DNA of 7,150 bases from Sulfurimonas sp. (GTDB lineage: Bacteria; Campylobacterota; Campylobacteria; Campylobacterales; Sulfurimonadaceae), in assembly GCA_027858865.1 (NCBI GenBank), contig JAQIBW010000095.1, forward strand, positions 1-7,150. The letters run 5' to 3'. Under the pieces are notes generated by a model. That model was not told the DNA's origin. It saw only the letters and a program-made list of their open reading frames with translations, and made no database searches. The translations under genes were made by a program, and so were the position numbers. This document shows, in pieces, positions 1 to 5,792 of the stretch; the stretch's first letter is position 1; every line of letters begins with the position of its first letter.

Positions 1-435
1 TATGGTGTGATAGATGTAAATGCTCAATTTAAAGATGAGGAGACCATTGTATTTATATCTGGAAGACTAGGGTATCCAAATGTATTTTCTAAAAAAATCG
101 GAAGTAATAGTGTAGAACAAATGGTGTATTATGGTAAAAGTAATTCAGCATGTAGTACTCATGGTGAATATATTATATATAAGGCGAGAGAGAGCTCAAA
201 TGCATTCTCAACTAATACTTTTAACTTACATTTAATCTCAACAAAGACAGATTTTATTAGAAGACTTACCGCTACCGGAGTTAATGAGTTTCCAAGATTT
301 TCTATAGATGGAGATGCAATACTGTTTATTAAAAATTATAAAGCTCAAAGCTCTATTGGTATTATAAGATTAAATCATAATAAAAACTACTTGTTTCCAC
401 TAAAATATGGGAAATTACAAGCCATGGATTGGTGA
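1..435 (+). CDS. tolB: TolB, C-terminal part (5' end outside window)
   Basis: Periplasmic beta-propeller protein of the Tol-Pal system, which binds the lipoprotein Pal and links inner- and outer-membrane parts during envelope constriction. The frame is open to the left edge (first codon TAT at 1), so this is the last 144 residues and the GTG at 7 is not a real start. Visible are propeller-type blades: FISGRLGYPNVFSKK near residues 18-32, resembling the 'SDR.G.PQVY' blade motif of TolB, and NEFPRFSIDGDAILFIK near 95-111, resembling the 'F.P.FSPDG..I.F' motif. The protein ends KYGKLQAMDW, like other campylobacterial TolBs as I remember them. The gene next downstream is pal, the usual order. Assignment rests on these blades plus context; the N-terminal TolB domain is not visible here. 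Confidence 0.85.
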   Translation, partial: YGVIDVNAQFKDEETIVFISGRLGYPNVFSKKIGSNSVEQMVYYGKSNSACSTHGEYIIYKARESSNAFSTNTFNLHLISTKTDFIRRLTATGVNEFPRFSIDGDAILFIKNYKAQSSIGIIRLNHNKNYLFPLKYGKLQAMDW

Positions 436-472
436 TTACATATTAGTATAGATAGAATTCACCAATTTTGTA

Positions 473-502
473 CATAATATATTAACTTATTATGCTTTTT
501 TT
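473..502 (+). terminator. Weak hairpin plus T-tract after tolB
   Basis: CATAATA (473-479) pairs perfectly with TATTATG (488-494) around an 8-nt loop and is followed by C and seven T (496-502). This is the shape of an intrinsic terminator, but the stem has only one G:C pair and would be unstable, so it may do little. The T-tract also lies directly upstream of the pal promoter's -10 box, where T-rich DNA is expected in Campylobacterota promoters, which is an alternative explanation. Confidence 0.3.
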
Positions 503-510
503 GGTACAAT
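502..510 (+). promoter_or_regulatory. Extended -10 promoter of pal
   Basis: TGG-TACAAT (502-510) is an extended -10 box (TGn plus 5 of 6 matches to TATAAT), preceded by a run of seven T (496-502). No convincing -35 box is seen at the usual distance, which is normal for Campylobacterota housekeeping promoters. Transcription would begin near 517, giving a leader of about 23 nt before the ATG at 540 and about 53 nt before the ATG at 570. It would drive pal and the cpoB-like gene. Confidence 0.5.
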
Positions 511-526
511 CAAACAATTTAATAGT

Positions 527-569
527 AAGGTAAGAAAATATGTAAAATATAGTATTCTCAAGTGTTGTA
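527..569 (+). other. pal: Expected pal start with SD, followed immediately by a stop codon
   Basis: AAGG (527-530) is a Shine-Dalgarno sequence 9 nt before ATG 540-542, which is in frame with pal. The next codon, 543-545, is TAA. The codons after it (546-569) read N-I-V-F-S-S-V-V and run straight into MALLVFSGC. With AAA instead of TAA the N-terminus would be M-K-N-I-V-F-S-S-V-V-M-A-L-L-V-F-S-G-C, a normal lipoprotein signal of 18 residues. A single A-to-T difference at 543 explains the stop. The ATG at 570 has no Shine-Dalgarno sequence. The site is therefore the ancestral start, interrupted by mutation, by a sequence error, or as a start-stop element. Confidence 0.75.
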
Positions 570-1094
570 ATGGCACTTTTAGTTTTTAGTGGATGTGCAG
601 ACAAGAAACCAGCAGTTGATGAAAAAGTAACACAAGAAGTAGTTGCTCAAGAAGTTGAAGCTGTTAAAACTGAAACTGTAACTCCTGAAGATGCAACAGT
701 TGGTGAAAGCGATATGTCAGTCTCTGATTCTAATGAGATGAATATGGCGAATCTAGAGAAAGAATTGTCAACTGTTTATTTTGACTTTGATAAGTTTGTT
801 ATACGTCCAGATATGGAATCAAAAGTTGCGGATTCTGCTACTGTTGCTAATGCTGGAGCAAGCGCATTTACTGTAAAGCTTGAAGGTAATTGTGATGAGT
901 GGGGTAGTGATGAGTATAACTTCGCACTTGGCTTAAAAAGAGCTTCTACAGTAAAGAAAGCGTTAATGGCTGAAGGTGTTAATGAGACTCGTATTACAAT
1001 GGTAAGTTATGGTGAAAGTAACCCTGTATGTAATGATAAAACTCAAGATTGTTGGACGAAAAATCGTCGTGTAGATTTTAAACTTCTTCCGTAA
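570..1094 (+). CDS. pal: Pal, peptidoglycan-associated outer-membrane lipoprotein (N-terminus interrupted)
   Basis: Pal is an outer-membrane lipoprotein whose OmpA-like domain grips peptidoglycan and which partners TolB. From the ATG at 570 the protein has 174 residues. The lipobox is F-S-G-C with the lipidated Cys at residue 9, followed by an acidic, repeat-like linker (about 12-60). The OmpA domain runs from about 66 to the end: STVYFDFDKFVIRPDM, then EGNCDEWGSDEYN and GLKRA, and RRVDFKLLP at the C-terminus. These match the Pal family, with the Cys-containing EGNCDEWG form typical of Campylobacterota. The 570 start leaves only eight residues before the Cys with no positive charge, too short for a working lipoprotein signal. 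The natural start is ATG 540, whose second codon is TAA. The domain itself is intact, so the gene looks functional apart from codon 2. tolB lies upstream and a cpoB-like gene starts 3 nt after the stop. Confidence 0.9.
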   Translation: MALLVFSGCADKKPAVDEKVTQEVVAQEVEAVKTETVTPEDATVGESDMSVSDSNEMNMANLEKELSTVYFDFDKFVIRPDMESKVADSATVANAGASAFTVKLEGNCDEWGSDEYNFALGLKRASTVKKALMAEGVNETRITMVSYGESNPVCNDKTQDCWTKNRRVDFKLLP

Positions 1095-1097
1095 CTT

Positions 1098-2009
1098 ATG
1101 AATCGCATTTTTTTAGTTGTTCTCTTTGCAACTATTGTGCCATTTAACTTAATCAGTGCCGAACCTTCTGCGTTTGGTGCTGGTAATTTAGAGACCTCTG
1201 AACCTTATGGCTTATCTTCAAGTGAAAAGGCTATTCTTCAAAACAAAGACAAACTCAAAAAAGTTCTTGTAAAAAGTAATAATCAAGCTAATGAAGTTGA
1301 CTCACTAAGAGAAAGAATTGACGGTTTACAGACTATTATTGAGGGTTTAAGTAGAAAAGCCCAAGAAAATAAACTGACCCTGAAAAATCTAGATGAAAAA
1401 AACAGACAAGAGTTAATTAGTTCAAATGAGTATGAGAAAAGGTTAGGTGAAATATCTCAAGTAAATGCTTTAGAGATAAAAGATATGAAATTAGCAGTTG
1501 CTGAACTAACAGCTCTGTTAAATATTGTAAATTCAGACTATGTTACAAAAGATGAATTTAACACTTTGGTAAGTGATTTTAACAAATTTAAAGAGTTAGT
1601 TGCAAAAGAACTTAAAAATAGTCCTGCTCCTGTGCCGTCTAAGATATCAAATGCTGAAATGGCAAAATTAGCAAAACAGAATTATGATAAAAAATATTAT
1701 ACAAAAAGTATAGATTATTATACTAAGTTAATAGAAAATAATTATAAACCGGCTTATGCCCACTATATGATCGGTGAGATGAAGTATAAAAGAAAAAATT
1801 ATAGTGACGCTATAGCATATTTTAAAAAGAGTGCTTCGTTATATTCTAAAGCTTCTTATATGCCAGTTCTCATGCTTCACACAGCGGTATCAATGGAAGA
1901 AACAGGTGATATAAAAAATGCAAAAATTTTTTATAAAGGTATAGTTTCTAAATATTCAAATTCTGAGCATGCTCAAACAGCAAAAAATAGACTGAGTAAG
2001 TTGAAATAA
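1098..2009 (+). CDS. CpoB/YbgF-like periplasmic coiled-coil and TPR protein
   Basis: Homologue in position and layout of CpoB (YbgF), the periplasmic Tol-Pal partner that coordinates outer-membrane constriction with peptidoglycan synthesis in E. coli. The protein has 303 residues. Residues 1-21 are a Sec signal peptide (MNR, hydrophobic core, cleavage after L-I-S-A). The mature protein begins EPSAFGAGNLE and has PYGL at 37-40. Residues 45-145 are rich in Lys, Glu and Leu heptads and look like a coiled coil. Residues 187-303 form TPR-like repeats (MAKLAKQNYDKKYYTKSIDYY; YAHYMIGEMKYKRKNYSDAIAYF; GDIKNAKIFYKGIVSKY), similar to the CpoB TPR domain. ATG 1098 lies 3 nt after the pal stop without a clear Shine-Dalgarno, so translation is probably coupled to pal. 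The family is clear; the exact role in Campylobacterota is inferred from E. coli. Confidence 0.8.
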   Translation: MNRIFLVVLFATIVPFNLISAEPSAFGAGNLETSEPYGLSSSEKAILQNKDKLKKVLVKSNNQANEVDSLRERIDGLQTIIEGLSRKAQENKLTLKNLDEKNRQELISSNEYEKRLGEISQVNALEIKDMKLAVAELTALLNIVNSDYVTKDEFNTLVSDFNKFKELVAKELKNSPAPVPSKISNAEMAKLAKQNYDKKYYTKSIDYYTKLIENNYKPAYAHYMIGEMKYKRKNYSDAIAYFKKSASLYSKASYMPVLMLHTAVSMEETGDIKNAKIFYKGIVSKYSNSEHAQTAKNRLSKLK

Positions 2010-2042
2010 GAGTTGTCTATTAATAAATCTCATAAATAAATA

Positions 2043-2051
2043 TGTTAGAAT
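2043..2051 (+). promoter_or_regulatory. Extended -10 promoter upstream of slyD
   Basis: TGT-TAGAAT (2043-2051) is an extended -10 box in the 67-nt gap between the cpoB-like gene and slyD, preceded by AT-rich DNA without a good -35. Transcription would start near 2058, some 20 nt before the slyD ATG. AAGG (2066-2069) provides a Shine-Dalgarno 7 nt from ATG 2077. I see no terminator hairpin in this gap, so read-through from pal is also possible. Confidence 0.45.
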
Positions 2052-2076
2052 CACAAAAATAAGAAAAGGTTGAAAA

Positions 2077-2595
2077 ATGGCAATAGAAGCAAATCAAATA
2101 GTATCATTAGAGTATGAAGTTCGTGATGGAGAAGCTGTAGTAGACACTAATATAGGTGGAGAACCTTTAGTATTTATGTTCGGTAAAGGTCAAATTATTC
2201 CAGGTTTAGAAAATGGAATAGTTGACATGGAAATCGGTGAAAAAGCTGATCTTCTAGTTAAGGCTGAAGATGCTTACGGAATTCATAACCCGGATGCAAA
2301 ACAAGAAGTTCCTAAAGATCAGTTTGCTGGAATAGAGTTAGAGCTTGGTATGCCTCTTTATGGTCAAGGTGAAGATGGTGGAACAGTTCAAGTTGTTGTA
2401 AAAGAAATTGGTGAAGAAACTGTAATCATTGACTTTAATCACCCCCTTGCAGGTAAAGACTTAATGTTTAGTGTAACTATTAACAACGTAAGAGATGCAT
2501 CTGCAGAAGAAGCTATGTCAGGTATTCCTGCTGAAAATCAACAAGATGATGAGTGTTGTGGTACTGGTGGCGGCACTGGCTGTGGATGCGACTAA
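2077..2595 (+). CDS. slyD: SlyD-like FKBP-type peptidyl-prolyl isomerase and metallochaperone
   Basis: Cytoplasmic prolyl cis-trans isomerase with chaperone activity; SlyD proteins with a metal-binding tail also deliver nickel to hydrogenase and urease maturation. The protein has 172 residues. The FKBP domain is split as in SlyD: residues 1-66 (LEYEVRDGE near 11-19; GKGQIIPGLENGIVDMEIGE at 37-56) and about 117-140 (IIDFNHPLAGKDLMFSVTI), around an insert-in-flap domain at about 70-116 containing AYGIHNPDAKQEVP. After residue 145 comes a flexible Gly-rich tail with Cys 160, 161, 169 and 171, a short counterpart of the His/Cys-rich metal-binding tail of SlyD. The tail has no His, so metal preference cannot be read from it. 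It follows the tol-pal cluster, as I recall for Helicobacter, and its last 14 nt overlap the next gene. Confidence 0.9.
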   Translation: MAIEANQIVSLEYEVRDGEAVVDTNIGGEPLVFMFGKGQIIPGLENGIVDMEIGEKADLLVKAEDAYGIHNPDAKQEVPKDQFAGIELELGMPLYGQGEDGGTVQVVVKEIGEETVIIDFNHPLAGKDLMFSVTINNVRDASAEEAMSGIPAENQQDDECCGTGGGTGCGCD

Positions 2596-3334
2596 CTTTA
2601 TAACTGCCTCTGAGTCATCGCACCAGGCATTTAAAACAGCAACACTTTTAAAAACACTCAGCGTAAACTCTCTTATAATGGGAGAGGTTGGTGTTGGCAA
2701 AAAAAGTCTTGCACGTTATATACTTCCGGATGCTACTGTAATAGAAGCATCTGATTTTGATGAAATACTTAGCACTTTAGAGAGTGTTAATGAAATCATA
2801 ATTATCAACTTAGAAAATTCACCAAATATAAAGAGAATTATTGACGCTATTAACACCAACTCTGTTAGAGTTATTGCAACAGCTAAAAGCTCTTTTTCAA
2901 ATGAATATATAGATGAGATTTTTAGTGTAAAATTTGATATACCATCTCTTCGTGAAAGAAGTGAAGATGTAGAAGAATTACTAAAGATGTTTATCAATGA
3001 AGCGTCTTCACTGTTTTGTAATAGTACAAAATTTAATACTGAAAATTTCATTCCAGACTTATCTCAAAACTCTAATTCATTAAAAAGACAAGTGATGATT
3101 CACTCGTTATTACAAGATATCAAAGAAGTTGAATTGATGAATATCATAGAAAATTATTTGGCTGATAAACTAGGTTCACAAAGTGACTATAGAAACTTTT
3201 TGCATCTATATGAAGTTCCTCTTATTAAAGCAGGATTAAATAGATTTAAATCACAACTTCAATTATCGGATAAGTTGGGTTTAAACAGAAATACACTCAG
3301 AAAAAAAATAGCAGACAATCAAAAATATTTATAA
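2582..3334 (+). CDS. Short sigma-54-activator-like AAA+ protein with Fis-type HTH, lacking the GAFTGA region
   Basis: Degenerate relative of the NtrC-type bacterial enhancer-binding proteins; 250 residues from the GTG at 2582. Visible in order: a Walker A-like loop G-E-V-G-V-G-K-K (34-41); a hydrophobic strand with N-L-E-N (76-79) where Walker B would be; VRVIATAKSSF (95-105), like the sensor I strand 'VRIIAATN'; FDIPSLRERSEDVEEL (118-133), matching the 'LPPLRERKEDI' signature; and a C-terminal Fis-type helix-turn-helix (about 213-243) with LGLNRNTLRKKI. Only about 35 residues separate Walker A from Walker B, leaving no room for the GAFTGA loop, and the Walker B acidic pair and Arg-finger region are not recognisable. 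It is probably not a true sigma-54 activator; a nucleotide- or DNA-binding regulator is my inference. The frame is open further upstream (ATG 2495, 2546, 2549), but those codons read the SlyD tail out of frame. GTG 2582 overlaps slyD by 14 nt, implying coupled translation. Confidence 0.7.
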   Translation: MDATNFITASESSHQAFKTATLLKTLSVNSLIMGEVGVGKKSLARYILPDATVIEASDFDEILSTLESVNEIIIINLENSPNIKRIIDAINTNSVRVIATAKSSFSNEYIDEIFSVKFDIPSLRERSEDVEELLKMFINEASSLFCNSTKFNTENFIPDLSQNSNSLKRQVMIHSLLQDIKEVELMNIIENYLADKLGSQSDYRNFLHLYEVPLIKAGLNRFKSQLQLSDKLGLNRNTLRKKIADNQKYL

Positions 3335-3349
3335 AATAGAAGGAAGTTT

Positions 3350-4288
3350 ATGAAAAAAATAGCAATGATATTTGCAGGACAAGGTAGTCAAGCAGTAGGT
3401 ATGGGTCGGGATTTTTATGATAATTCTGACATAGCAAAAGAGATGTTTGATAAAGCCGGTGAAAGAATTGGTGTTGACTTTAAAGAGTTGATTTTTGAAG
3501 AAAATGAAAAGTTAGGTCAAACAGCATATACACAACCTGCAATATTACTTATTCAAATGATAGCTTATCGTCTTTTTAAAGAAGCATGTCCAGATACTAC
3601 TGCAACACTTTTTCTAGGCCATTCACTTGGTGAGTTTTCAGCATTATGTGCAAGTGGTGCTATTGACTATGTAGATGCAGTCGAATTAGTGCATAAACGT
3701 GGTGCATTGATGCAGAGTGCTTGTGACACTATAGAAGCTGGTATGATGGTTTTAGTTGGTTTAGATGATGCTTCTGTAGAAGCAGTATGTTCTAAAGCTC
3801 AAAATGAGGGCAAAAAAGTATGGCCAGCGAATTATAATCAAGATGGTCAGTTGGTTGTTGCCGGCATGAAATCTGATTTACAATCTTTAGAGCAGACTTT
3901 TAAAGATGCAGGTGCTAAAAGAGCACTTTTACTAGATATGTCAGTTGCATCTCATTGTAATTTATTACAAAGTGCACAAGAACCTTTAGCTGAGTTGATG
4001 TCTGCAATGGTAAAAGAAAACTTTAGCGCTCCTGTAATTTCTAATGTGACTACAAAGGCTTATAGTACAAAAGATGAAGCAATTTCTTTACTTAAAGATC
4101 AACTAGTTAAACCTGTAAAATATAAACAATCTATTTTAGCTATAGCTAATGATGTTGATTTAGCTATAGAATTTGGTAACGGCGTTACGTTAAAAGGTTT
4201 AAACCGTAGAATTGCTAAAGATTTAAAAACACTTAATATATCTGATATGGCTTCTTTAGAAGCAGTTGCAGAGGAAATTTGCAACTAA
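3350..4288 (+). CDS. fabD: FabD, malonyl-CoA:ACP transacylase
   Basis: Transfers malonyl from CoA to acyl carrier protein, supplying extender units for cytoplasmic type II fatty acid synthesis. At 312 residues it has the normal length. The oxyanion-hole motif GQGSQ is at 10-14, the nucleophile elbow GHSLGEFSA at 90-98 with catalytic Ser92, the malonyl-binding Arg at 117 (HKRGALMQ), the catalytic His at 202 (VASHCNLL), and Gln251 in the KDQLVKPVKY segment; FGNGVTLKGLNRRI lies near the end. All key residues of the family are present. AGGAAG (3341-3346) stands 3 nt before ATG 3350, which is close, but the start agrees with the family N-terminus (KKIAMIFAGQGSQ). The gene is 15 nt after the AAA+/Fis gene and 1 nt before the hydrolase gene, so it appears to be part of the operon. 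I recall fabD lying next to mtnN (pfs) in Helicobacter pylori; here one gene separates them. Confidence 0.97.
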   Translation: MKKIAMIFAGQGSQAVGMGRDFYDNSDIAKEMFDKAGERIGVDFKELIFEENEKLGQTAYTQPAILLIQMIAYRLFKEACPDTTATLFLGHSLGEFSALCASGAIDYVDAVELVHKRGALMQSACDTIEAGMMVLVGLDDASVEAVCSKAQNEGKKVWPANYNQDGQLVVAGMKSDLQSLEQTFKDAGAKRALLLDMSVASHCNLLQSAQEPLAELMSAMVKENFSAPVISNVTTKAYSTKDEAISLLKDQLVKPVKYKQSILAIANDVDLAIEFGNGVTLKGLNRRIAKDLKTLNISDMASLEAVAEEICN

Positions 4289-4289
4289 A

Positions 4290-5006
4290 ATGAGAGTTAC
4301 ACTTGCTCAAACAGCACCAAAATTAAATCCTTCAAATTTAGATGATATTTGTAAGACTATTGAAGAATTTAAAGGCACAAGCGATTTAATAGTATTTAGT
4401 GAATTGTCTTTGAATGGCTATTTACTACAAGATAAACTTTATGAAGACGCTTGGAATATACATGAACTAAATAAATTAGAGAGTTTAAGTCAAGAGATTG
4501 ATATTGTTGTAGGCGGTGCTATTAAAGATGAAGATTCATTTAGAAATGCATCTCTGTATTTCTCTAATGGAAAGCTTCTGAGTCAACACTACAAAGTGCA
4601 TCTTCCAAACTACGGTATGTTTGAAGAAGCAAGATACTTTAAAGCCGGTGATATATTTGAAAGTTTTTCAAGTAAGTTTGGTAAAACCTCAATGTTAGTT
4701 TGTGAAGATCTATGGCATAAATCAGTTCATCACGATTTAATAAAAGAAAATCCAAATTTAATCATAGTTCTTGTAGCATCTCCTGCTCGTGGTTTTAGTG
4801 ATGATGGCTTAGCTATACAAGAGAAGTGGTACTCTATAATAAAAACAGTAGCTGCTGAGTGTAGAGCAGAAGTCATTTTTGTAAATCGTGTGGGTTTTGA
4901 AGATGGACTTGGCTTCTGGGGTGCAAGCTGTATAGTAGATAATAGTGGTAATATTATGCACCAACTACCTCGTTATGAAACAATTATAAAAACGTTTACA
5001 CTATAA
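4290..5006 (+). CDS. Nitrilase-superfamily amidohydrolase, like the glutaminase domain of NAD synthetase
   Basis: Carbon-nitrogen hydrolase of 238 residues with the full Glu-Lys-Cys catalytic triad: Glu38 in FSELSLNGYLLQD, Lys102 in QHYKVHLPNYGMFEEARYF, and Cys138 in LVCEDLWH. The wording of these motifs (ELSLNGY, K.HLPNYG.F.E.RYF, CEDLW) is closest to the N-terminal glutamine-hydrolysing domain of NadE-type NAD synthetases, but there is no synthetase domain after it: the protein ends at ETIIKTFTL. A stand-alone amidase or deamidase is therefore the safe call; the substrate is unknown. The in-frame TTG at 4266 would lie inside fabD; ATG 4290, one base after the fabD stop, gives the normal nitrilase start MRVTLAQTAP. 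The candidate Shine-Dalgarno GAGG (4271-4274) is rather distant (15 nt), so coupling to fabD is likely. Confidence 0.85.
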   Translation: MRVTLAQTAPKLNPSNLDDICKTIEEFKGTSDLIVFSELSLNGYLLQDKLYEDAWNIHELNKLESLSQEIDIVVGGAIKDEDSFRNASLYFSNGKLLSQHYKVHLPNYGMFEEARYFKAGDIFESFSSKFGKTSMLVCEDLWHKSVHHDLIKENPNLIIVLVASPARGFSDDGLAIQEKWYSIIKTVAAECRAEVIFVNRVGFEDGLGFWGASCIVDNSGNIMHQLPRYETIIKTFTL

Positions 5007-5020
5007 AAGGAAAATAAATA

Positions 5021-5722
5021 ATGAAAATAGCAATTATGGGTGCAATGCCTGAAGAAGTGGCTCCAATACTAGAAAAATTAGGAACATATAAAACAACAAA
5101 ATATGCAGATAATGAGTATTATGAAGCTTCATATAAAGGTATAGATGTTGTCGTAGCTTACTCTAAAATTGGTAAAGTGTTTTCTACACTAACTGCAACT
5201 ACAATGATTCAGCATTTCAATTGTAGCGTACTACTTTTTAGTGGTGTTGCTGGTGGTATAAATCCAAGTTTAAAAATTGGAGATTTAATCGTAGCAACAA
5301 AATTATGTCAACATGACTTAGATATAACTGCATTTGGTCATCCGATGGGGTTTGTTCCAGGAGGGAGTGTCTTTGTTGAAGCAGATAAAGGATTAATCGA
5401 ACTCTCAAAAGAAGTTGCTACAGAGTTAAATAAAAATGTGATTGAAGGAATTATCGCAACAGGTGACCAATTTGTGCATGATGAAAATATTAAAGCTAAT
5501 ATAGTAAAGCATTTCAATGCTGATGCTTTAGAGATGGAGGGTGGCTCGGTAGCAGTTGTTTGTAAATCTTTAGATGTGCCATTTTTTATTCTTCGTGCTA
5601 TTAGCGATACTGCTGATACTGATGCAAGTTTTTCATTTGATGAGTTTATGGAATCAAGTGCCATTATATCAGCTGAGTTTATTATGAAAATGGTTCAGTC
5701 CATGATAAATAACGCTAAATGA
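5021..5722 (+). CDS. mtnN: MtnN, 5'-methylthioadenosine/S-adenosylhomocysteine nucleosidase (probably also aminodeoxyfutalosine)
   Basis: Hydrolyses the N-glycosidic bond of methylthioadenosine and S-adenosylhomocysteine; Campylobacterota homologues also cleave 6-amino-6-deoxyfutalosine in the futalosine route to menaquinone (known for Helicobacter and Campylobacter, inferred here). The protein is 233 residues, the usual size. It begins MKIAIMGAMPEEVAPI with the catalytic-site Glu12; FSGVAGGINPSLKIGD (73-88) is the phosphorylase/nucleosidase family signature; ATGDQFV is at 146-152; ALEMEGGSVA (169-178) holds the ribose-binding Glu173; and RAISDTAD (192-199) holds the catalytic Asp196. All key residues are present. 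AAGGA (5007-5011) lies 9 nt before ATG 5021, and the gap from the hydrolase gene is 14 nt, consistent with one operon. The stop codon overlaps an ATG (ATGA at 5719-5722). Confidence 0.96.
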   Translation: MKIAIMGAMPEEVAPILEKLGTYKTTKYADNEYYEASYKGIDVVVAYSKIGKVFSTLTATTMIQHFNCSVLLFSGVAGGINPSLKIGDLIVATKLCQHDLDITAFGHPMGFVPGGSVFVEADKGLIELSKEVATELNKNVIEGIIATGDQFVHDENIKANIVKHFNADALEMEGGSVAVVCKSLDVPFFILRAISDTADTDASFSFDEFMESSAIISAEFIMKMVQSMINNAK

Positions 5723-5790
5723 ATATAATCCATTTGACTACGTTAACACTAGGTTCACTTCAGCAGTGGGCTCGATTTTTAAGAAGTTAA
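5719..5790 (+). CDS. Possible 23-codon ORF coupling mtnN to the ttcA-like gene
   Basis: An ATG at 5719 overlaps the mtnN stop in the classic ATGA arrangement and opens a 23-codon frame (MNIIHLTTLTLGSLQQWARF, then L-R-S) that ends in TAA 2 nt before ATG 5793 of the next gene. The spacing on both sides is what translational coupling would give, and it fills an otherwise unexplained 70-nt gap. I do not recognise the peptide. It could be a coupling or leader peptide, the remnant of a longer gene, or chance. No separate Shine-Dalgarno is clear. Confidence 0.3.
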   Translation: MNIIHLTTLTLGSLQQWARFLRS

Positions 5791-5792
5791 AC

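Noticed and set aside
571..590. TGGCAC resembling a sigma-54 -24 box
   Set aside because: No GC at the -12 position with correct spacing, and it lies inside the pal signal-peptide codons.
2495..2581. Longer N-terminus for the AAA+/Fis protein (starts at ATG 2495, 2546 or 2549)
   Set aside because: These codons read the SlyD Cys/Gly-rich tail in another frame and give a spurious hydrophobic stretch (SVVVLVAALAV); GTG 2582 gives a start that fits the domain.
2549..2581. Apparent membrane or signal segment before the AAA+ domain
   Set aside because: It comes from out-of-frame reading of GGT/GGC/TGT repeats in slyD, not from a selected hydrophobic helix.
2716..3051. Open frame on the - strand opposite the AAA+/Fis gene
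   Set aside because: Shadow of a well-supported + strand gene; low-complexity Ser/Leu/Ile-rich translation, no ribosome site or domain.
4266..4289. TTG start for the nitrilase-family gene
   Set aside because: It would overlap fabD by 23 nt and add MQRKFATK, which is not part of the family; ATG 4290 gives the normal start.
5338..5664. Open frame on the - strand opposite mtnN
   Set aside because: Shadow of mtnN, whose catalytic residues are all present; the antisense translation shows no family features.
5766..5792. GTG start for the ttcA-like gene
   Set aside because: No better ribosome site than ATG 5793, and the added residues match nothing in the family that I know.
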